Part shown: positions 26,901-41,297 of the stretch, piece after piece | How positions within the stretch are numbered: position 1 is the first letter of the stretch | How the letters are laid out: the number at the start of each line of letters is the position of its first letter | Assembly (NCBI GenBank): GCA_017590115.1 | Contig: JAGGNK010013558.1 | Location: forward strand, 18,308,574 to 18,372,573 | DNA from: Montifringilla adamsi | Taxonomy: Eukaryota > Chordata > Aves > Passeriformes > Passeridae | Reading direction: 5' to 3' | DNA length: 64,000 nucleotides | Notes under the pieces: generated by a model | What the model was told of the DNA's origin: nothing | The model's input: the letters and a program-made list of their open reading frames with translations, nothing else | Databases searched by the model: none | Position numbers and translations under genes: made by a program

Positions 26901-28628
26901 ACTGATTAATTTATCTAATTACAGTAAACCAAACAATCCTGCAACTGAGGCTGCTCTGTTCACTTCCTTAAAATGCAATTACACACAGCCCCTGCTCAGA
27001 TCGGATCCGCTGCTGGATATCTGAGGACTGGGCCATGATAAAATTTTAAATATTTCTTCTGGTCATGTTTCTGTTTTTCAAGTCTGTCTCCTTTGAAATA
27101 TCAGAGCCTAGTTTGACATTCATTTCCATTTCTGTATTGAAACCAGGAAAATGTGTGGCTCTAGAGGAAGACACTGAGAGAAGCAAATTTAAGCTAATCA
27201 GTCATGGAGTTGGGGATGGTGATGAACACGTTTGGTATGCGGTGTCCAGGGAAAGAAAAGTTCAGTTTCTGTTCAGAGAGCTCACACCAGATCAATTAAC
27301 TCCTGAAATCCCCTTTAGGAGGGATAGGAGCTGGATCTGAGATCTTCACTGAAATGTGAGTGGCAGAGGAACCTCGTCATTCCTGTCGCAGAGGGGTGAG
27401 CAGCACTGTAACTGTTCAGTGGACAGGCTTCCACTGACAAAGGAATTTTGTCACAAATGTGATTTATCCCAAAGAGAAAATTTCAAAATTGTGTTCTCTC
27501 CTGAATCCCACTGTAATGGAAGTATAAGAAGAAATTCTCAATTAAGAAGAAAAAGAGAATTTTTAATCTAATTTACTAGAATTTTAACTTGCCTTTCTTG
27601 GATGTTATGAAAGCCTCAATTTCCTATACAAGGTGCATGACCCATGTACCAGTCCTGATCATTGCTTATTTTATTAAAGAAACTATTCAATTTCAGTAAA
27701 GAAGTGGGGAAAATCTGTATTGTGCAAGAAGCATAGGAGATGTTATGGAAACTGCTACTGACAGAGTCAGAACCAATCAAGATTGGATCCTGCTCCATCA
27801 TTTCTATTTTACTTTAACATGCTCTGCTGTTATTGCTGGGTTTTAATGTGTGAAAGACTTACAGAAAAAGGAGGATTTGGATTTTGATCTGCATTAAAAA
27901 ACAAAATATTAGAAGAACCATGTAACTTGGAGGGGAAGCAGCCTCCTCGTTTGGCAGCACACTGGCCACAGTCCCATTACTGGGATTTCCAAAATACAGA
28001 TGAAATGGCATTTGCAAAGATCCTGAGAATCAGAATTGAGATGCACATTTTAGTTTACTTAATGGAGCATAATGTTTCCCTACAGAGAGGTCTGGGTTGT
28101 GTTTCTCTGCTCTCCTGTTATGGCAATAGCAGCCCAACCCAGAGAATTCTCTGCAATTTCATTCCTCAAGATCTGATGTTCCTCCTATTCATGTTCTCCC
28201 TTTCACACCTGCTCAGGATTAACAAACCCTTCCTGGGATATCCAACCCCCAAAGGTCAAATGTGTAGTTTACCCAAGTCCCCTCCTCTAATCAGCCTAGA
28301 AGAAATTTCAGGTGAGAGGAGCTGTACCTGCTATAAAGAAAGCACTCAGAAATGTTAAATATTGAGTTTAAACACCTGACAATGGCTGAGTTTCTGTTAT
28401 CATTTCTGTGAACCCAGAACAATTCCACTTGTGTAGTTCTCTATTAATAAAACTGCTCTCCAAATGTGATCCCGAGATGCACCACATCCTTTACAACAAC
28501 AAAGCAAATGAAGCAAAAGAGAATGAAAAGTGAATTAAAAAAACATTGATCTTGCAGATACAAAACAAAGTTGGGATAAATATTAGCACTGATGATTTCC
28601 ATTCCATTATCCACAATGTGCCTTTTTC

Positions 28629-28664
28629 CCACAAAAAAAAAAACCCAAAAAAAACCAAAAAGGG
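28629..28664. repeat. A-rich low-complexity stretch
   Basis: CCACAAAAAAAAAAACCC followed by AAAAAAAACCAAAAAGGG is a short A-rich purine-leaning tract. There is no sign of an attached retroposon. Confidence 0.75.
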
Positions 28665-29415
28665 AGAGGTTTAATACCATCTATCACTCATGGAAGGGAT
28701 GAAGCATGAAAGATGCCTGGGAGCAACTTAATGCCTTGGCTGTGCCTCAATTTGTCATAGTCATCCACAGAGCAAAAATGCACCTCCTAATGCATCCTAA
28801 CATGTTGCATCCTGGAAGCACAGCTCAGCATCTGGACATCTCAAATACCGACTGCAGCATCATGACTGCATGTCAGGGTAATTAATGAATGTCATGTCTT
28901 GCTGTCACATAGAACACGTGCATCCACCACACAATTCACAACAATGGATCTCACCCATTTGAGGAGAAACATCTATTTCTTCTGTAGCAGTTTTCATCCA
29001 GAAAATCCAGGATTCACCCAAATGTGGTCAGGCTCACCATTCCATAAACCAGAAAATGAAATACAGAGGGAAAGGATGTGTCCACAATGATGCAGCAGTT
29101 AAGAAACAGAGTTGGGAACTGAGCCTGAATTCCTGAATATGAGCAAGGAATTCCAGTACTGTTGAATTACCTGATGAAAATACATCCTGTCATAAGAATT
29201 TTCATGGCATTTCAGGATTTTGGAGTGAGAATTACCACATAATTCTTTGGACAGGCTCACCATAATAGAGTTCTGCTCTCAGACACAGGAGATTCCCAGG
29301 GGCTTTCAGAATGCTCTGACCTGCTGCTTAGATATTCTATGTTTTCCACCATATCCAGCAATCCACTAAACCTCCTGCTCTGATTCAGAGATCACTAAAG
29401 TTACAGGAATAAAAT

Positions 29416-29632
29416 AATTCATAGAATCATAGAATTGTAGAACAGTTGAGGTAGAAAGGACCCCTGGAGATCATCTAGTCCAAGTTATCAAGGACTGCAT
29501 CAAGTTGAATTTTGAATATCTCCAAGGACAGGCTCCATAATCTCTTTGAGCAGCCTATTCCAGTCTTTAATCACCCTTACAGTAGAGGGGTTTTTAATGC
29601 CTAAATGGCACTTCTTGTATCTGATTGAGCTC
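29416..29632 (-). mobile_element. CR1 LINE 3' end fragment
   Basis: TTCATAGAATCATAGAATTG is the antisense CR1 terminus with its repeated octamer. It is followed by GGACCCCTGGAGATCATC, then CAAGGACAGGCTCCATAATC, CAGCCTATTCCAGTCTTTAA and TCACCCTTACAGTAGAGGGG. About 215 bases are recognisable, the longest CR1 piece in the window with the one near 54.4 kb. Confidence 0.92.
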
Positions 29633-30481
29633 TAAGCTGTGAACGTGAGCACTCTGAAGAGCTCTGGAGGCAGAAGCTGAGGATGAAGGGTGGTGAGACT
29701 CTTACCAATGCCATGGACAGGTGATTCCCAAGAAACCCAGACCTGGGCTGCCACCATCAGATTCCATGGACAGGCTAAATAACAATACCCTCTTCCCAAA
29801 GGATTTCTGAATAAGCTCTGACAAAAAGAATCCTTCCCTGATGCTGAAAGCAAATTCATTGAGCTTTGTCCTGCAGCTCCTATGGCCCATAGCCCCATAA
29901 AGTCTGCAAGGGAGAGGTACTATGCTCTGCTGCTATTCCTAAACTGGTATCTGGGGAATTCCAGTGGCTGGAATTTGTCCTAGAAGAAGGAGATAATATT
30001 TTCAGAAATGCATGTATTTTCTTATTGCTATCCCAACCAAAGTGGATGCCATGTAATTGGGAAGCACTAACAGACAGGCTAAAGTAGATGAGGAAGCACA
30101 GGTTATTCTAGATTCCCAAGAATTCCTCAAACTTCCAGCTATGTCTCCCTATCTCCCACCCTAGCAGCAAAGTGTGCAATCTCTATGGGAAAATTGATCT
30201 TCCACATGAATCCTCATATCTTTCTGCAAACCTGCCTCCTTCTGCAGTTTGTTTCCAGGATTTGATCTTTATTTAGGAAATTATCACTGCAATGTAGATA
30301 AGTCAGAGAAGGCATCAGATTTTAAGCCTTGGCTAAAAACTCTCCTGTAATCAATTTTTATGATTTACTCACAAAGCTGCATAATTGGAACACTGCAGCT
30401 CTGTACATGGGGTTCAGAAAGGTGAGATTTAAGCAGGCAGTAGGAAGGTTGAGAAACCCTTACCTCTAAATCACCCCAAGC

Positions 30482-30562
30482 GTCTGCTGTTTCATGTTTT
30501 AGCTGCTTCTGTTAAAATTTGTGTCTGCTGTTTCATGTTTTAGCTGCTTCTGTTAAAATTTG
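30482..30562. repeat. 41-base tandem duplication
   Basis: The unit GTCTGCTGTTTCATGTTTTA followed by GCTGCTTCTGTTAAAATTTG occurs at 30482 and again at 30523. The copies are identical over 40 bases and diverge at the last base of the unit. Confidence 0.97.
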
Positions 30563-31850
30563 AATTTTGCTGGCTAATTTCATCCTCTACACTGAATTTG
30601 AAGCACATATTTTTAAGCATCCTGGTCAGGGTTATAAAACCTGGCAGCCTCTGGCCTTCACATGAGCAGGCACTGTGTGATAGGGAGAGAAGCTACTAAA
30701 ACTGAAAATGATGAACAGCAGGGACTTTTCATGTTGAATGACCACCCTCCCCGATCAAAGAATAAGTGTTTTATCTCTCTTTTTTTCTGGTTGATGTCCA
30801 TAAAGGTCTTCTGATATAAAATAATCTCACTAAAAATACACACATCATTTCCATCTGGCATTTACTGTATTTCCTAATGGACCCTAAATCTTTCTTGCAC
30901 AGCATACCCCAAAGCCATGAAAGTGGATAAAACCTCCTGCTACAAAGTAGTTGTGGATGGGAACCTTTCTCACACACTTTCTTTCCCTTTTCCACCTTTC
31001 TCCCCTGTAGTTCTTCAAGCAGCAGACTCTACATACCACTAGCTTCCTTTTGATTTCCCTGCACAACCCAGAAACTCGTTGTGCATTGTTATTCTCTGAC
31101 TTTGCTCATCTTTTAGGTCACTGATCATATTTCATGAGTTCTTTCCATTACAAAGAAGTGACACCCATGTCTGTGACACTTGGGTCTCTTCCCAGCTTCC
31201 CTGACAAATGGCCTTCAATGGCTTTTTCGGAGAAGACTGAAGTCTTTAGAACTCTCATTCTTACTCCCAAACATCCAGATATTGTGCTGGGCTAACACAG
31301 GTGTGCTTAATAAATAAAATCTTTATGTTTCTCTGCACTGAATCAGGTCTTTTGGAGGTGTAAGGAAATGACTGGAAGGTGTGCTTGTTATACAGCACAC
31401 ATTTAAGGCAATCAAATGGTGTAAGGAAAGGTCAAGACTAAAGGTGTAAAGTATTTTCATGAGTACAGAAATACAAGGGAACTTTTGACTGTATAAATTT
31501 TCCCTAATGTGCAAAATTCCTGGTGTTTCACCTCTGCTTTTGTCAGTAACAAAATAAACCCTGTCTATTGAAAACTGCACTTTCTTTGCTTGCATGATCC
31601 TTCCAGGCCAAAAAAAGGCATTTTTGGCAGTTGAATGCACTAAAACTTCCAGCATCCCACTTCAATACCTTGTGTTTAAACATTACATAGTGTTTATTGA
31701 AGCCATAGTGCTGTAAAAGACATTTACATCCCTCCATAAACACTTCAACAGGTTTCCTTGCCAGCACCAAAAAAAGACAAATGCCACTTAAACCTGAGCA
31801 CTTAATCTCTAAATTCTTCTTCTGTCTGGATATCACCTGGTTCAGATTCT

Positions 31851-32467
31851 TGTCCTGATTTAAGCTCAGATGGCAGTGAAGTCCCACAGAGCTGCTTACC
31901 AGTGGGATGGGGAGGAGAATTGGGAAAGGGTAAAACCCACTGGTAGAGATAAAAACAGGAGTAATAATAATAATATAAAAAAAAAGAAGAGGAAGAAGAA
32001 GAAAGAAGAAAGAAGAAGAAGAAGGAAGAAGAAGAAGAAGAAGAAGAAGAAGAAGAAGAAGAAGAAGAAGAAGAAGAAGAAGAAGAAGAAGAAGAAGAAA
32101 GAGAGGAATAAAACCAAGGAAAGATAATTGTTGCATAACACAATTGCTCACCACCCACTGTTGGATGCTCAGCCCATCCAGGACAGCAATCGGTGCCTCC
32201 CAGTTTATTCACTGAGCACAACATCCCATGGTATGGAATATCTCTTTGCCCAGTTCTGATCAGCTGTCCTGGCCATGATCCCTCGTGATTTCTTGCATGG
32301 TTCTTCCCTGGCAGAGCAGGGGACAATTGAGAGTCCTGGACTTAGGGTAAGCACCACTGAGCAACAACTAAACATCAGTCTGTGATCACTGTTATTCTCA
32401 TCCTAAATCCAAACCACAGAACTGGATCAGCAGCTATGAAAAAAAAGCTCTATTCCAGCTGGAACCA
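31851..32467 (-). mobile_element. Solo ERVL-like LTR carrying a GAA/TTC expansion
   Basis: Read on the minus strand, the block resembles the common avian ERVL-type LTR. It has a GCTGGAATAGAG-like start, a TGTGGTTTGGATTT segment, a segment containing AAAGAGATATTCCATACCAT, a GTGCTCAGTGAATAAA-like segment, then a pyrimidine tract and TTTTACCCTTTCCCAATTCTCC with a CCCATCCCACTGG tail. It ends near TTAAATCAGGACA. No retroviral coding region is attached on either side, so it appears to be a solo LTR. The ends (TG at 32467, CA at 31851) are estimates and I could not confirm a target-site duplication. Family assignment is from memory. Confidence 0.75.
31985..32103. repeat. (GAA)n / (TTC)n triplet microsatellite
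   Basis: A purine-only tract of about 119 bases on the plus strand. Its left part is interrupted (GGAAGAAGAAGAAAGAAG and similar). From 32025 to 32099 it is a pure GAA run of 25 units. It sits inside the minus-strand LTR at the place of that element's pyrimidine-rich segment, so it probably grew from it. In the MEGF11 pre-mRNA it would be read as UUC. Long purine-pyrimidine tracts of this kind can form triplex DNA. Confidence 0.97.
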
Positions 32468-35400
32468 GAAAAATCTTTGCCCTTATTAACCTGCCTGTGG
32501 CATCTCCCATCACCATTCAATCCTCAGTCCCTCCACTTCACTTTATTTTAAAAAAAAATTTGTAATTTCTCCTTGGTAGAATCAGCCAGCAATTGTCTAT
32601 AAGGCTGAAATTGTAGGTACCACACATGCATCACAGTGTTCATTCGTAAAACATCCAAATCCAGTTATGTACTGTCTCAAGTCAGTTATCTGCACACTGA
32701 CCTCCTTTCCTATCCCCACCTGCTTCTGCCTGTCATCTCATGTTGATTATTTTCCCAACATTTCCCCTGAATTCCTTCTCTGTCATGTCTCAATCTTGAT
32801 TTTGCCCTGCTTTTTTATTCCATGCCTCCATGCATATCACCTTCCCCTGCTTTTCTTGGCTTTGGTCTCTGTTCACAACTCAGTTTGCAGTCCGTGGTTA
32901 TGCTACAACCACCTCCTCTGGAGTGTCAGGTATGATGCTGGCACACCATCTGCTCATTTATTTCCTTAGGTCACGACACATTCCCTCATTTTCCATGCTT
33001 TTCCTTCTGGAGAGCTGTGGGCCTGCTCGTCTCCCTGCCCGAGCTCCATTAGTGGTGAGAACAAAACGCTCACCTGCGAGCAGCCTGCGAGGGCTCTGAT
33101 CTGCCAGCCCTGCATTTACAGCCACGTTTGCACTTGATAAAGTCCGCTGCTATCTCATTATTTCTCTCCCCAACAACAAGGCAGACAAGCTGTCAACAAA
33201 CACTCATTTCACTGGGGACACAAGGTATCTGCTCCTGTGGCAAACACTTTTTCAGGGTTTTTTAAGGACTACAAATAAGTATCAGAATATTATTTGAGGG
33301 GCTTAAGAGAGATTCTTGTGAGTGTAATTGAGAAGAACAGGATTTCTCAGAGAAACTTCTAAAAATACTTCAGAAACTTGCTATCAAACTCACAATAGCA
33401 CAAACACTGGGTAAAACAAAGGAAACTCCCTGAAACTTTCTCATTTTATGCAGAGTGATTTAAGATCACCATGACCTCCTCCTGCATGGAGAAGCTACCA
33501 GAAACGCAAGTGATTTTAAGGCTAAAGAGAAACTCCAGAGTGTCACCTGTGCAATGGCAGACACATCTCTAAAGTGGTCTCTTATTCCTACACAGATATT
33601 TTATTGACATGGAAAGAACTTCAAAACCAGTAGAGCAGCAGAACACTCCATTGTGCTGCCACGTCCCCATTAGGCAATGGAGGAGCTCGGGGCCATCACT
33701 CTCACTTTAAACTGCCATGTTTCATCACTTCTGCGGAGTCTCCTGCAGATGCAACCATCACACATCTCTAAAGTTAGCAAAGCTGCCTCCAGGCTGTATT
33801 TTAAATGCAGCCCACCCAAGACACCAAGGGCAGCTGTACATTAGAGCCTCCCTCCTCTTTTGCAGATATTAACTGTGGCTGAGCTCTTCCCAGCCCACCA
33901 CTGCCACCCCTTTTCAGCTCCAACATGGGCCCAGTCAATCCAGACGACAAATATACTCAACTCCTACTGAAATCAAGGATAAATGAGGACTTCCCACCCT
34001 ATGGAGGCTGAGCTAAGTTCACACAAAATTAGGGTGAAGCCTGAGGACAAATCTCAGCATGTAACACTTTCCCTTGGAGCAGACACTGCCCACGTTGAAC
34101 ACCAGGTTAGTGGGAGGGGACATGGACCACGGGGACTGCTCAGTGCAGCCAAAGAGCAGCTAAAATACACCCAGCTGCTGTTTCCTGAAATAAAGTATTT
34201 TAGTATCTTAGTATGTAGACTCTGAAAGTTAAGCCTAAACAAAGAAACCCTCAGCACCAGGGAAAGCTGTGTGTTCATGTGCCTGCCTCCCATGCCTGGG
34301 CACACTCCCTGGTGCTCTTGCAATGATTTCCTGGCTGTGCCTCGGCTCTCGGGTATCCACACACAGGCAGGCTGGTGTCTAACACTGTGTGATGAATATC
34401 TGCCATTTTCTAGCAAACTTTAGCTGCTGGAGGCCCAAGATAAATTTCAAGCCTAACTTTTGAATGAAACCTTTGGTTTTCCTCTTTGATTTCAATTCTT
34501 AAAGACTGCCCAGGAAATAGTATTTTATGTAAGAAGAACAGTAGCTTTTAAAAAGTCCTAAGAGCATGGGATGGAGCAGTAGTGCCTTTCCCAGTTGTAG
34601 CACTTGTCTTTGGGGACAGTAATTCATAACCCAGCAAAAGTCAGAACAGGCCTGAGGCTTCTCAAGCTTCAGGTGCCTGAAATAGCTCCTGAGGGATTTT
34701 CTGATACCTTAGTGTTGGACAGTGAGCAGAGCTCTGCCCTCTCCAAGCATGCCTTGGAATCCATCACCATGTCTAACACAGGGAAAACTGGTTTAGAAGC
34801 TTTCCCAAGGACCACTACTTTTTTGTGTGTATTTTTTAGCAAGCAAAAACCCCAGAAATACTTTTGAGTGGGTGTCCACAGCTGAGATTTTTGCCAATGC
34901 TTTGCAAAAGGAAATTTTGCTCTTTTCTCCAAGTGACAGCTCTTAGTGACCAGGCCATAAAATTATACCAATGGTACTTTTAAATTGATCTAAAGTCTGT
35001 TCATTTGTGTAGTGCACATTTAAAGCCACATTATTGTAAGATGCTCCAGCAATGAAATTCAGCATTAGCAATTCAGTTCATTAAAGAGGATATTTTAGTA
35101 GGTTCTTTCTTTTATAGCTATTACTCTGTCTAAAGTGAGAAAAACCTCAGTCAAATTAATAAAACTAACAACTCGTCACACATACACTGCCTCTCTGTGA
35201 AGTCTGCTCTGCTCTCACCAGTTTGGCAGCCAAGGAAAGATGTATGGGAGCCAAATTCCCTCTTGCATAACCACACAAACCTGCACGGGAATGCGTTTAG
35301 CCCATTCAGTGCTTGTAACCATGGTTTCATTTACTGAAAGTTACCCTGAAAATTCAAAGTTTTAGTCAATCATCAAGCCTTTCCTCATATCAGAGAGCAG

Positions 35401-38400
35401 CCACACAGCTCAGTTGTGCTCCAGGTTCAGAGGGGTTGTGCTTTGGGAGGGCTTCACTGTTGCTCTGTTACAAACACCTTAGCAACACTGAGGTTCTCTG
35501 GGACACAACTTCCCTGGATAGCCCTGCCTGCTCCCAAAGCCTCACACCCAGCTCTCTGCTCCAAAACCTAAATGCCTTCTCTCACTCCCTTTTGGAAGCA
35601 CCAGTCCCTGTCATATTCCCCTACTGACAGGCAATCAGTAAGGCTTTAAACAATAAGATTTGCTCACAGCTTCCCTTTTCGGTTTTCAGCAGGAATTCAG
35701 TGTTGGATTCAAACTGATTTTGCAGAGATACCCAGCATAAAGAATTGCAGTTCAGTTCCATGGAACACAGAATTTCCATCCTGCTCAAGGACAGCTCACC
35801 AGGGGCTGTGCCAAGGTGGTCACTGGGTCTTACCTGTCCTCTCACCTCCCATTTGTCAGCTGTGAGACCCAAGCAAAGTTCATCCCCTTGCTCATCCTGG
35901 ATGACACTCAGTAACTATTGGCCCCCATAAAAGAGATCCTCACCAACCTGATTTCCACCTCATCTCACAAGTTCCCATTCAGGTAATGGCTTAAGCATTT
36001 ATCTAACTTAAAGTAGTTAAGATTGTTCCTTATTGACTTTAAAATGACTATTCATATGTATGAAGTACAAGGCTGGATCAAGCCTTGAGAGCAAGGCACG
36101 AGATGGAAGACAGAACTCCAGGGACTGGAACAGACAGAGTCAGGTCAGCTCAATTGACTCTTCAAATCATCCAAAAGAGGGAGTCTCAGAGGAGGGCTGG
36201 GAGTGCTGGGGAAATGATCTGTCACTACCTTGGCTTTAGACACAACCAGCTGATTTAGGGAAGGAAGAACTTTCCCAGACTCTGACAGGGAAGATGAAGG
36301 TGAAAAGTAAAAGGACACAGGGTGCTGAATTTCTATTTTTCACTCACTTTAGTACAAGACTTAGAACAACTGGCAGCTGATCTTTTCATCACCAATGAAT
36401 CACAATGAAGTACAGAAAGCAGTTCCTTCCCAGAGTAAATCTTGGATCTACTTTTCCTTTTTCAAAATCAACCCTTGCCCTTTGCCCAGCCCTATTACTG
36501 TGGGAGAAGCCCAGGCTCTTATGACTCCAGCACCTTCCCACAAGCTTGCAGTACCTCCCAAGTGGTTAATTCATGGAAGCTGAGAGGATACAGGATACAC
36601 ATCCCTCACAGAGTGAGGAGAAACTGCCACAAATGACTGGGCAGATATCAACAGCTTCAGCAAGAGACAAAATATTCCCACTGAATGAAAAGTGACGGAT
36701 CATCCCGGTTTAATGCAGCCAAATTATCTGTGTAAAAATACATGCAGGACATGCTGCTGTGCCACCAACGGCACTGCACAGCAGCTTGTGTTTACATCTC
36801 ATTCCCTGTCACAGGCTGTCCTGCGTGGGCTGGGCCCAGGAAGAGCTGCTGCCACAGAGCCTGGGAACACACGAAACCCAGGGCCTGAGCCCTGGTGCGT
36901 GGGCCCAACATCCAGCAGAGGCAAAAATTAAACACAAGCTGTTTACCTGATTACACCAGTTCAGCAGTGATTGAAGGGAAATGGGTGTTTTTTAAGTTTA
37001 AGGAAGAGCAAATTGTTAGAACTGAGAGACAGAAATCAATTCCACTCTGTAATTGCTATGGAAAGATCCTTCTATGAGCCTCACTGGAGTTTGATTTTGT
37101 ACATTTGCATCTCTTTGCATGATGCAGTTGTCACTGAATCTGCAAATCATATCAAAATTAAGCTGTAATTTGAGCTTGGCTTAAATGAAAAGTGTGTTAA
37201 AACTTTGAAGTCCACATGCTATGGATATGAAATCCTGTTTCAGCTAAAGCAATAATTAAGACTAGATCGCAATTGCAGTTTAACAACTTCAAACAGATCT
37301 TTAGAAACTGCCTCTAAACCCAGCAGCTGGAATGGCAAATGAAACACTTGGCCTATGGTGGAAACGGGGACATTGTACCTGGTTCTGTGACCTCATCTGG
37401 CACTTGGATACAGCAGTCACTGAGGTACAAACCCTACAGTGACAAATCCCAGACGAGCCATGGACAGGTGTCCCTCAGGGACAGGCTCTGGATCTAAGCA
37501 GTAGCCCACCAACAGCTTCGAGAGCTGTGGTCTTGCACCTCTTTCGTGGACTCAGGTGGTTTCCTGGTTAATCCTGTCCTAAAAGTCTGAGGATGAAAAA
37601 TCAGCTAATGATTCTGGCAGATCAGCCTCCCACATGAATTTTGTTTGAGTCTGAATTCATGAACCAGAGATCTTTCCTTTGAACTTCATTTCCTCTTCAG
37701 AAATAGTTCAAAGCAGTTGGAGAACATGAATGCCAAAATCAAGCCTGAAAACCACCACAGCCTCACTTTAAAACACTTCATTTTTCTCCTGAGAGTTCTG
37801 CTGTTGCTTTCCATGGCTTGTCAAACAACCCCGTTCAGATTTAGCACAGAATCTGCTGTTCCCATTCATCACGAGTCTCAGGACTGAGGCACTCCAGCTG
37901 CTCCAGGGCTATACCCTTAAAAGTGATCTTGCTGTGATTTTACAACAGTCTGTTGTTATGACCTTGGCTATTTTTGACAAAGAGATAAAGATGAAATAGG
38001 TTCTTGTTCCTAATGACAGCTTGTACAAAACACCCATTCCAAGGAAAACCATGTTATCCATATGTATACCTTATGGATCAGGCTATGCCAGACAGCAGCA
38101 CTATAATCTCTCTCCCCAGGTGACACAGCAAGAAAAATGGTTTGGCGTTATTATGCCAACATCTCTTTAATTGCACTTTGGGAAAGTACTGTGTTTTCTC
38201 TCAAAACCAATAACAAATCAAACACTTTGAAAACCACTTTATTTTTTTACTACAACCTCTGTGTTTGTTTACTTGGAAATTTCTCAAGCTGGCACACACA
38301 GTTTTGGAAGATTTTTGCTTTTAATTTGGGCTTCTTGCCCAGAACTTTCTTTTTCCTACCTGTTGCCCCTTTTTTGAGAATGCCCTATAACCCGAAAGAT

Positions 38401-41297
38401 TTCTGTGACCTTCCTCACAATAAATAATGCTTGTGAGAATCAAAATGGTCTTCAAAAAATTACCTGATTAACATATTGAAAGAAAGATCACCTTATTCCT
38501 CACAGGCCTGATGATTTCAATTAAAGATTTGTTTTAATTTCACTGAAGTTTTTTTAGCTGTTCCTTCAAAACTAATTTAACAACCACCTAAATACTTAAA
38601 GCAGATGAGAAGTCCCACTTATGTAAGGATAAGCTTACATTCTTTGCTGGATGGTGGCTTAAGGGCCTATAAATACAGATGGCTGTGAGCAAAACCCAGA
38701 AGAGGCCAGATAACCACCAACAGGCAATTATATCCCCATCAGAACTTCAAGCCAGTATATCATACTGTTTGAAACTAATTGCTCTGAAATAATTGGAAAG
38801 GTGAGCAGGTAAGTTCACACAGAGCATTTGCAATCTTGCTTTGTATTTAAAAAAACAACAGTGCAGATTGCATGGACAAAACAGGCATGATTCAATAAAA
38901 CAAGTTAAAAGGGAAGGGAAAGGTATGCAGTGGTCTTTAAAAAGGACTTTCCTTTTAATTTTTAGCATCATTAAAATGCTGAAAACATTTTGTTCAAGAG
39001 CTTCTTTAGTTAATACCTCATTACTTCTCTTTTTATTGTTATGGTAATCAAGCCTTAATATATTGCAGCTTTATAGCATGAAATCAAGGCTAGGCCTGTG
39101 GGCATGGACAGATGTACAACAGCATGCAGTAAAACACAGGTACAGAGACATGCAGAGCTGAATATGGCACTGGGGTTTTTTATAATTGTTTAGCAATTCA
39201 TCTGAAGTTATTTTAACCTTGACAACAGATGAACTCTTAACACGTACCATGATCAGTCACTGGAAAGCTGCACTGAAAAGCAAGTTTTGTAACTGTTGTC
39301 TTATAGGCTGGGTTCTAGGAAAGCATGAAGCCAAGTCTGAGCAAGATGATTAAATTGTTTGCATGACTACAGGCTGTAGCTGTAACTATTCAAAACATTT
39401 AATTGAGAATATTTTAGCCAAGGGAGAACGGTAACGTTGGGGAACTGCATTTTACACCACAACTTTGCCTCTCTGTTGTAAATTGGGGCTCAGTGTCAGC
39501 ATTCAGATCCTCTCCAGGCATAGGCACACCAAGAAAGAATATTTGGATCTGACTTCTGGTTCTGAAGTGACACTTGGACCTTGTGCTGGAGCTTTGCTAA
39601 TGGTTGAATTTCACCCATCAAATCAAGTGAAAGTTAGAAATAACTTTTAGAAAGTTATAATGGCTGTGTCTGCAGGGTGTTGAAATTGTATCTCAGGAAG
39701 AGTGAGCATCCTTAGATCTTTCCTGAGTAAATGACAACACACGACCCCCAGTGTCAGGGAGGCTCCCCTTCTCAGCAGTGCTTTCAGGAGAGATCATTCA
39801 GGAAACCATTCCAGCTCCTGGGAGCTTTGCTAAATTTAAAGGAAGTGTTTTGGCTGGCAATCCCTCTCCCAGTGAAAGCGCTTCAAACAGCCAACATGAA
39901 AAGCAATATGCCTGTGACTGCATCAAATCCCTGATCCTGAGGAATGTGTTGGGAAGTTCTTGAGCCCCACGGGTTTGGGATGGCACCATTGACCACCAGC
40001 CTCAATTTGTCCTGAGCGCACCGTGCAGGAACATCCCAAACAGCCTTTGGCTCTGCAAACACGTGACCTTCATTGGTTACCCAGCAATCATCAGTCATGA
40101 AGGAACAGAAAGAAAGCAGGTACAGGTGACACATTATTCCAGTAGAAGTGAAAATTGTTTTCCACATTATAACTGGATAACAGTAAAATATGATTTAACA
40201 CATGGATCAGGTATCAGAAAAACATGGCTAACTTCAGTTAGGCAAAGCTTCCAGATTCCGCCTTTCTTGGAAATACTGGGAGTAACAATGTGCTGTATTC
40301 AACTGAAATCTGTTTCGTTAAACCTTTGAATTTAAACAAAGTCTCTTAACAATAAATAGTCCAGTTACCCAAATTTCTAGTGTCAAGCACAAATGCAAGC
40401 AGCTCTCCGGTGCAGTAAAACTGACTTTCCCTCTTAGTAGCATTCCACTGGGCAGAGCCTGTGGGATCAGACCTTGGGGCAGGAACATGTGTTACCCAGC
40501 ATATAACAAGTGGAATGAAAGACAATGGGCACTATAGGCCAGCAAACACACTAATTATATTAATAAAATGAAAGCTTAAATTTTGAAGCTAATCCTGGGC
40601 TATCATTTATAAAAGTTAACAGGGCATATTTAATTTAGGAATTGGCTAACACTTCTCTTTCCACCACTGAAACCTCATAAATGAAATATACTGGATCCCT
40701 GCCCAGCACGGAAATAAAAGTTATGAATAATGTTTCTATCTCAATCATTGTCAGTGCTTTAATATTCCTAATTACTTTAAAAAGCTAAATATTCAATATA
40801 GGAAAAACCCTCTTTTTCTTTTATCTCCACTTGCAAGATTAGAGCAATTTAATAAGAGTCACTGGGTAGTTTTAGTCCACAAGACCATTCTGTACTTTGA
40901 CATCTTATCCTTTGCTGGCCATTTTTACACAGAATGAAGTGCTTTTTACCCTGTGAGTGCACATGCGTATAAATGTATAATCTATATCTGTATGTGCTTA
41001 TTGTCATAGCCTTTTTATTATTATTTTTAACTTCTGTTAGTGCATGTGCACTGTACAAATACTCAATGGCAGGATAAACTAAATCTAGTACTAAGAAAAA
41101 TAAAAACATTATGTGAGTTCCTGAGAATCTATACAATATCTCACAATATATGGTATTATTTTTATTTTTTTAAAATATTTTTAAAGACAGATATTCAATA
41201 TATCATGATGACCAGTTTTTCCCTTGTCCACATTCCAGGCAATCCCAAAATGTTGCTTCAAACCCTATAGTATGGCCTTTGTTTCCATCCTTGGAGT

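Noticed and set aside
27927..28358. Plus-strand open frame of 143 codons
   Set aside because: No family resemblance and opposite in strand to the host gene. Treated as chance.
31543..32154. Minus-strand open frame of 203 codons, rich in Leu, and the overlapping Ser- and Phe-rich frames
   Set aside because: The low-complexity runs are the TTC triplet tract read in three frames inside an LTR. There is no domain and no gene structure.
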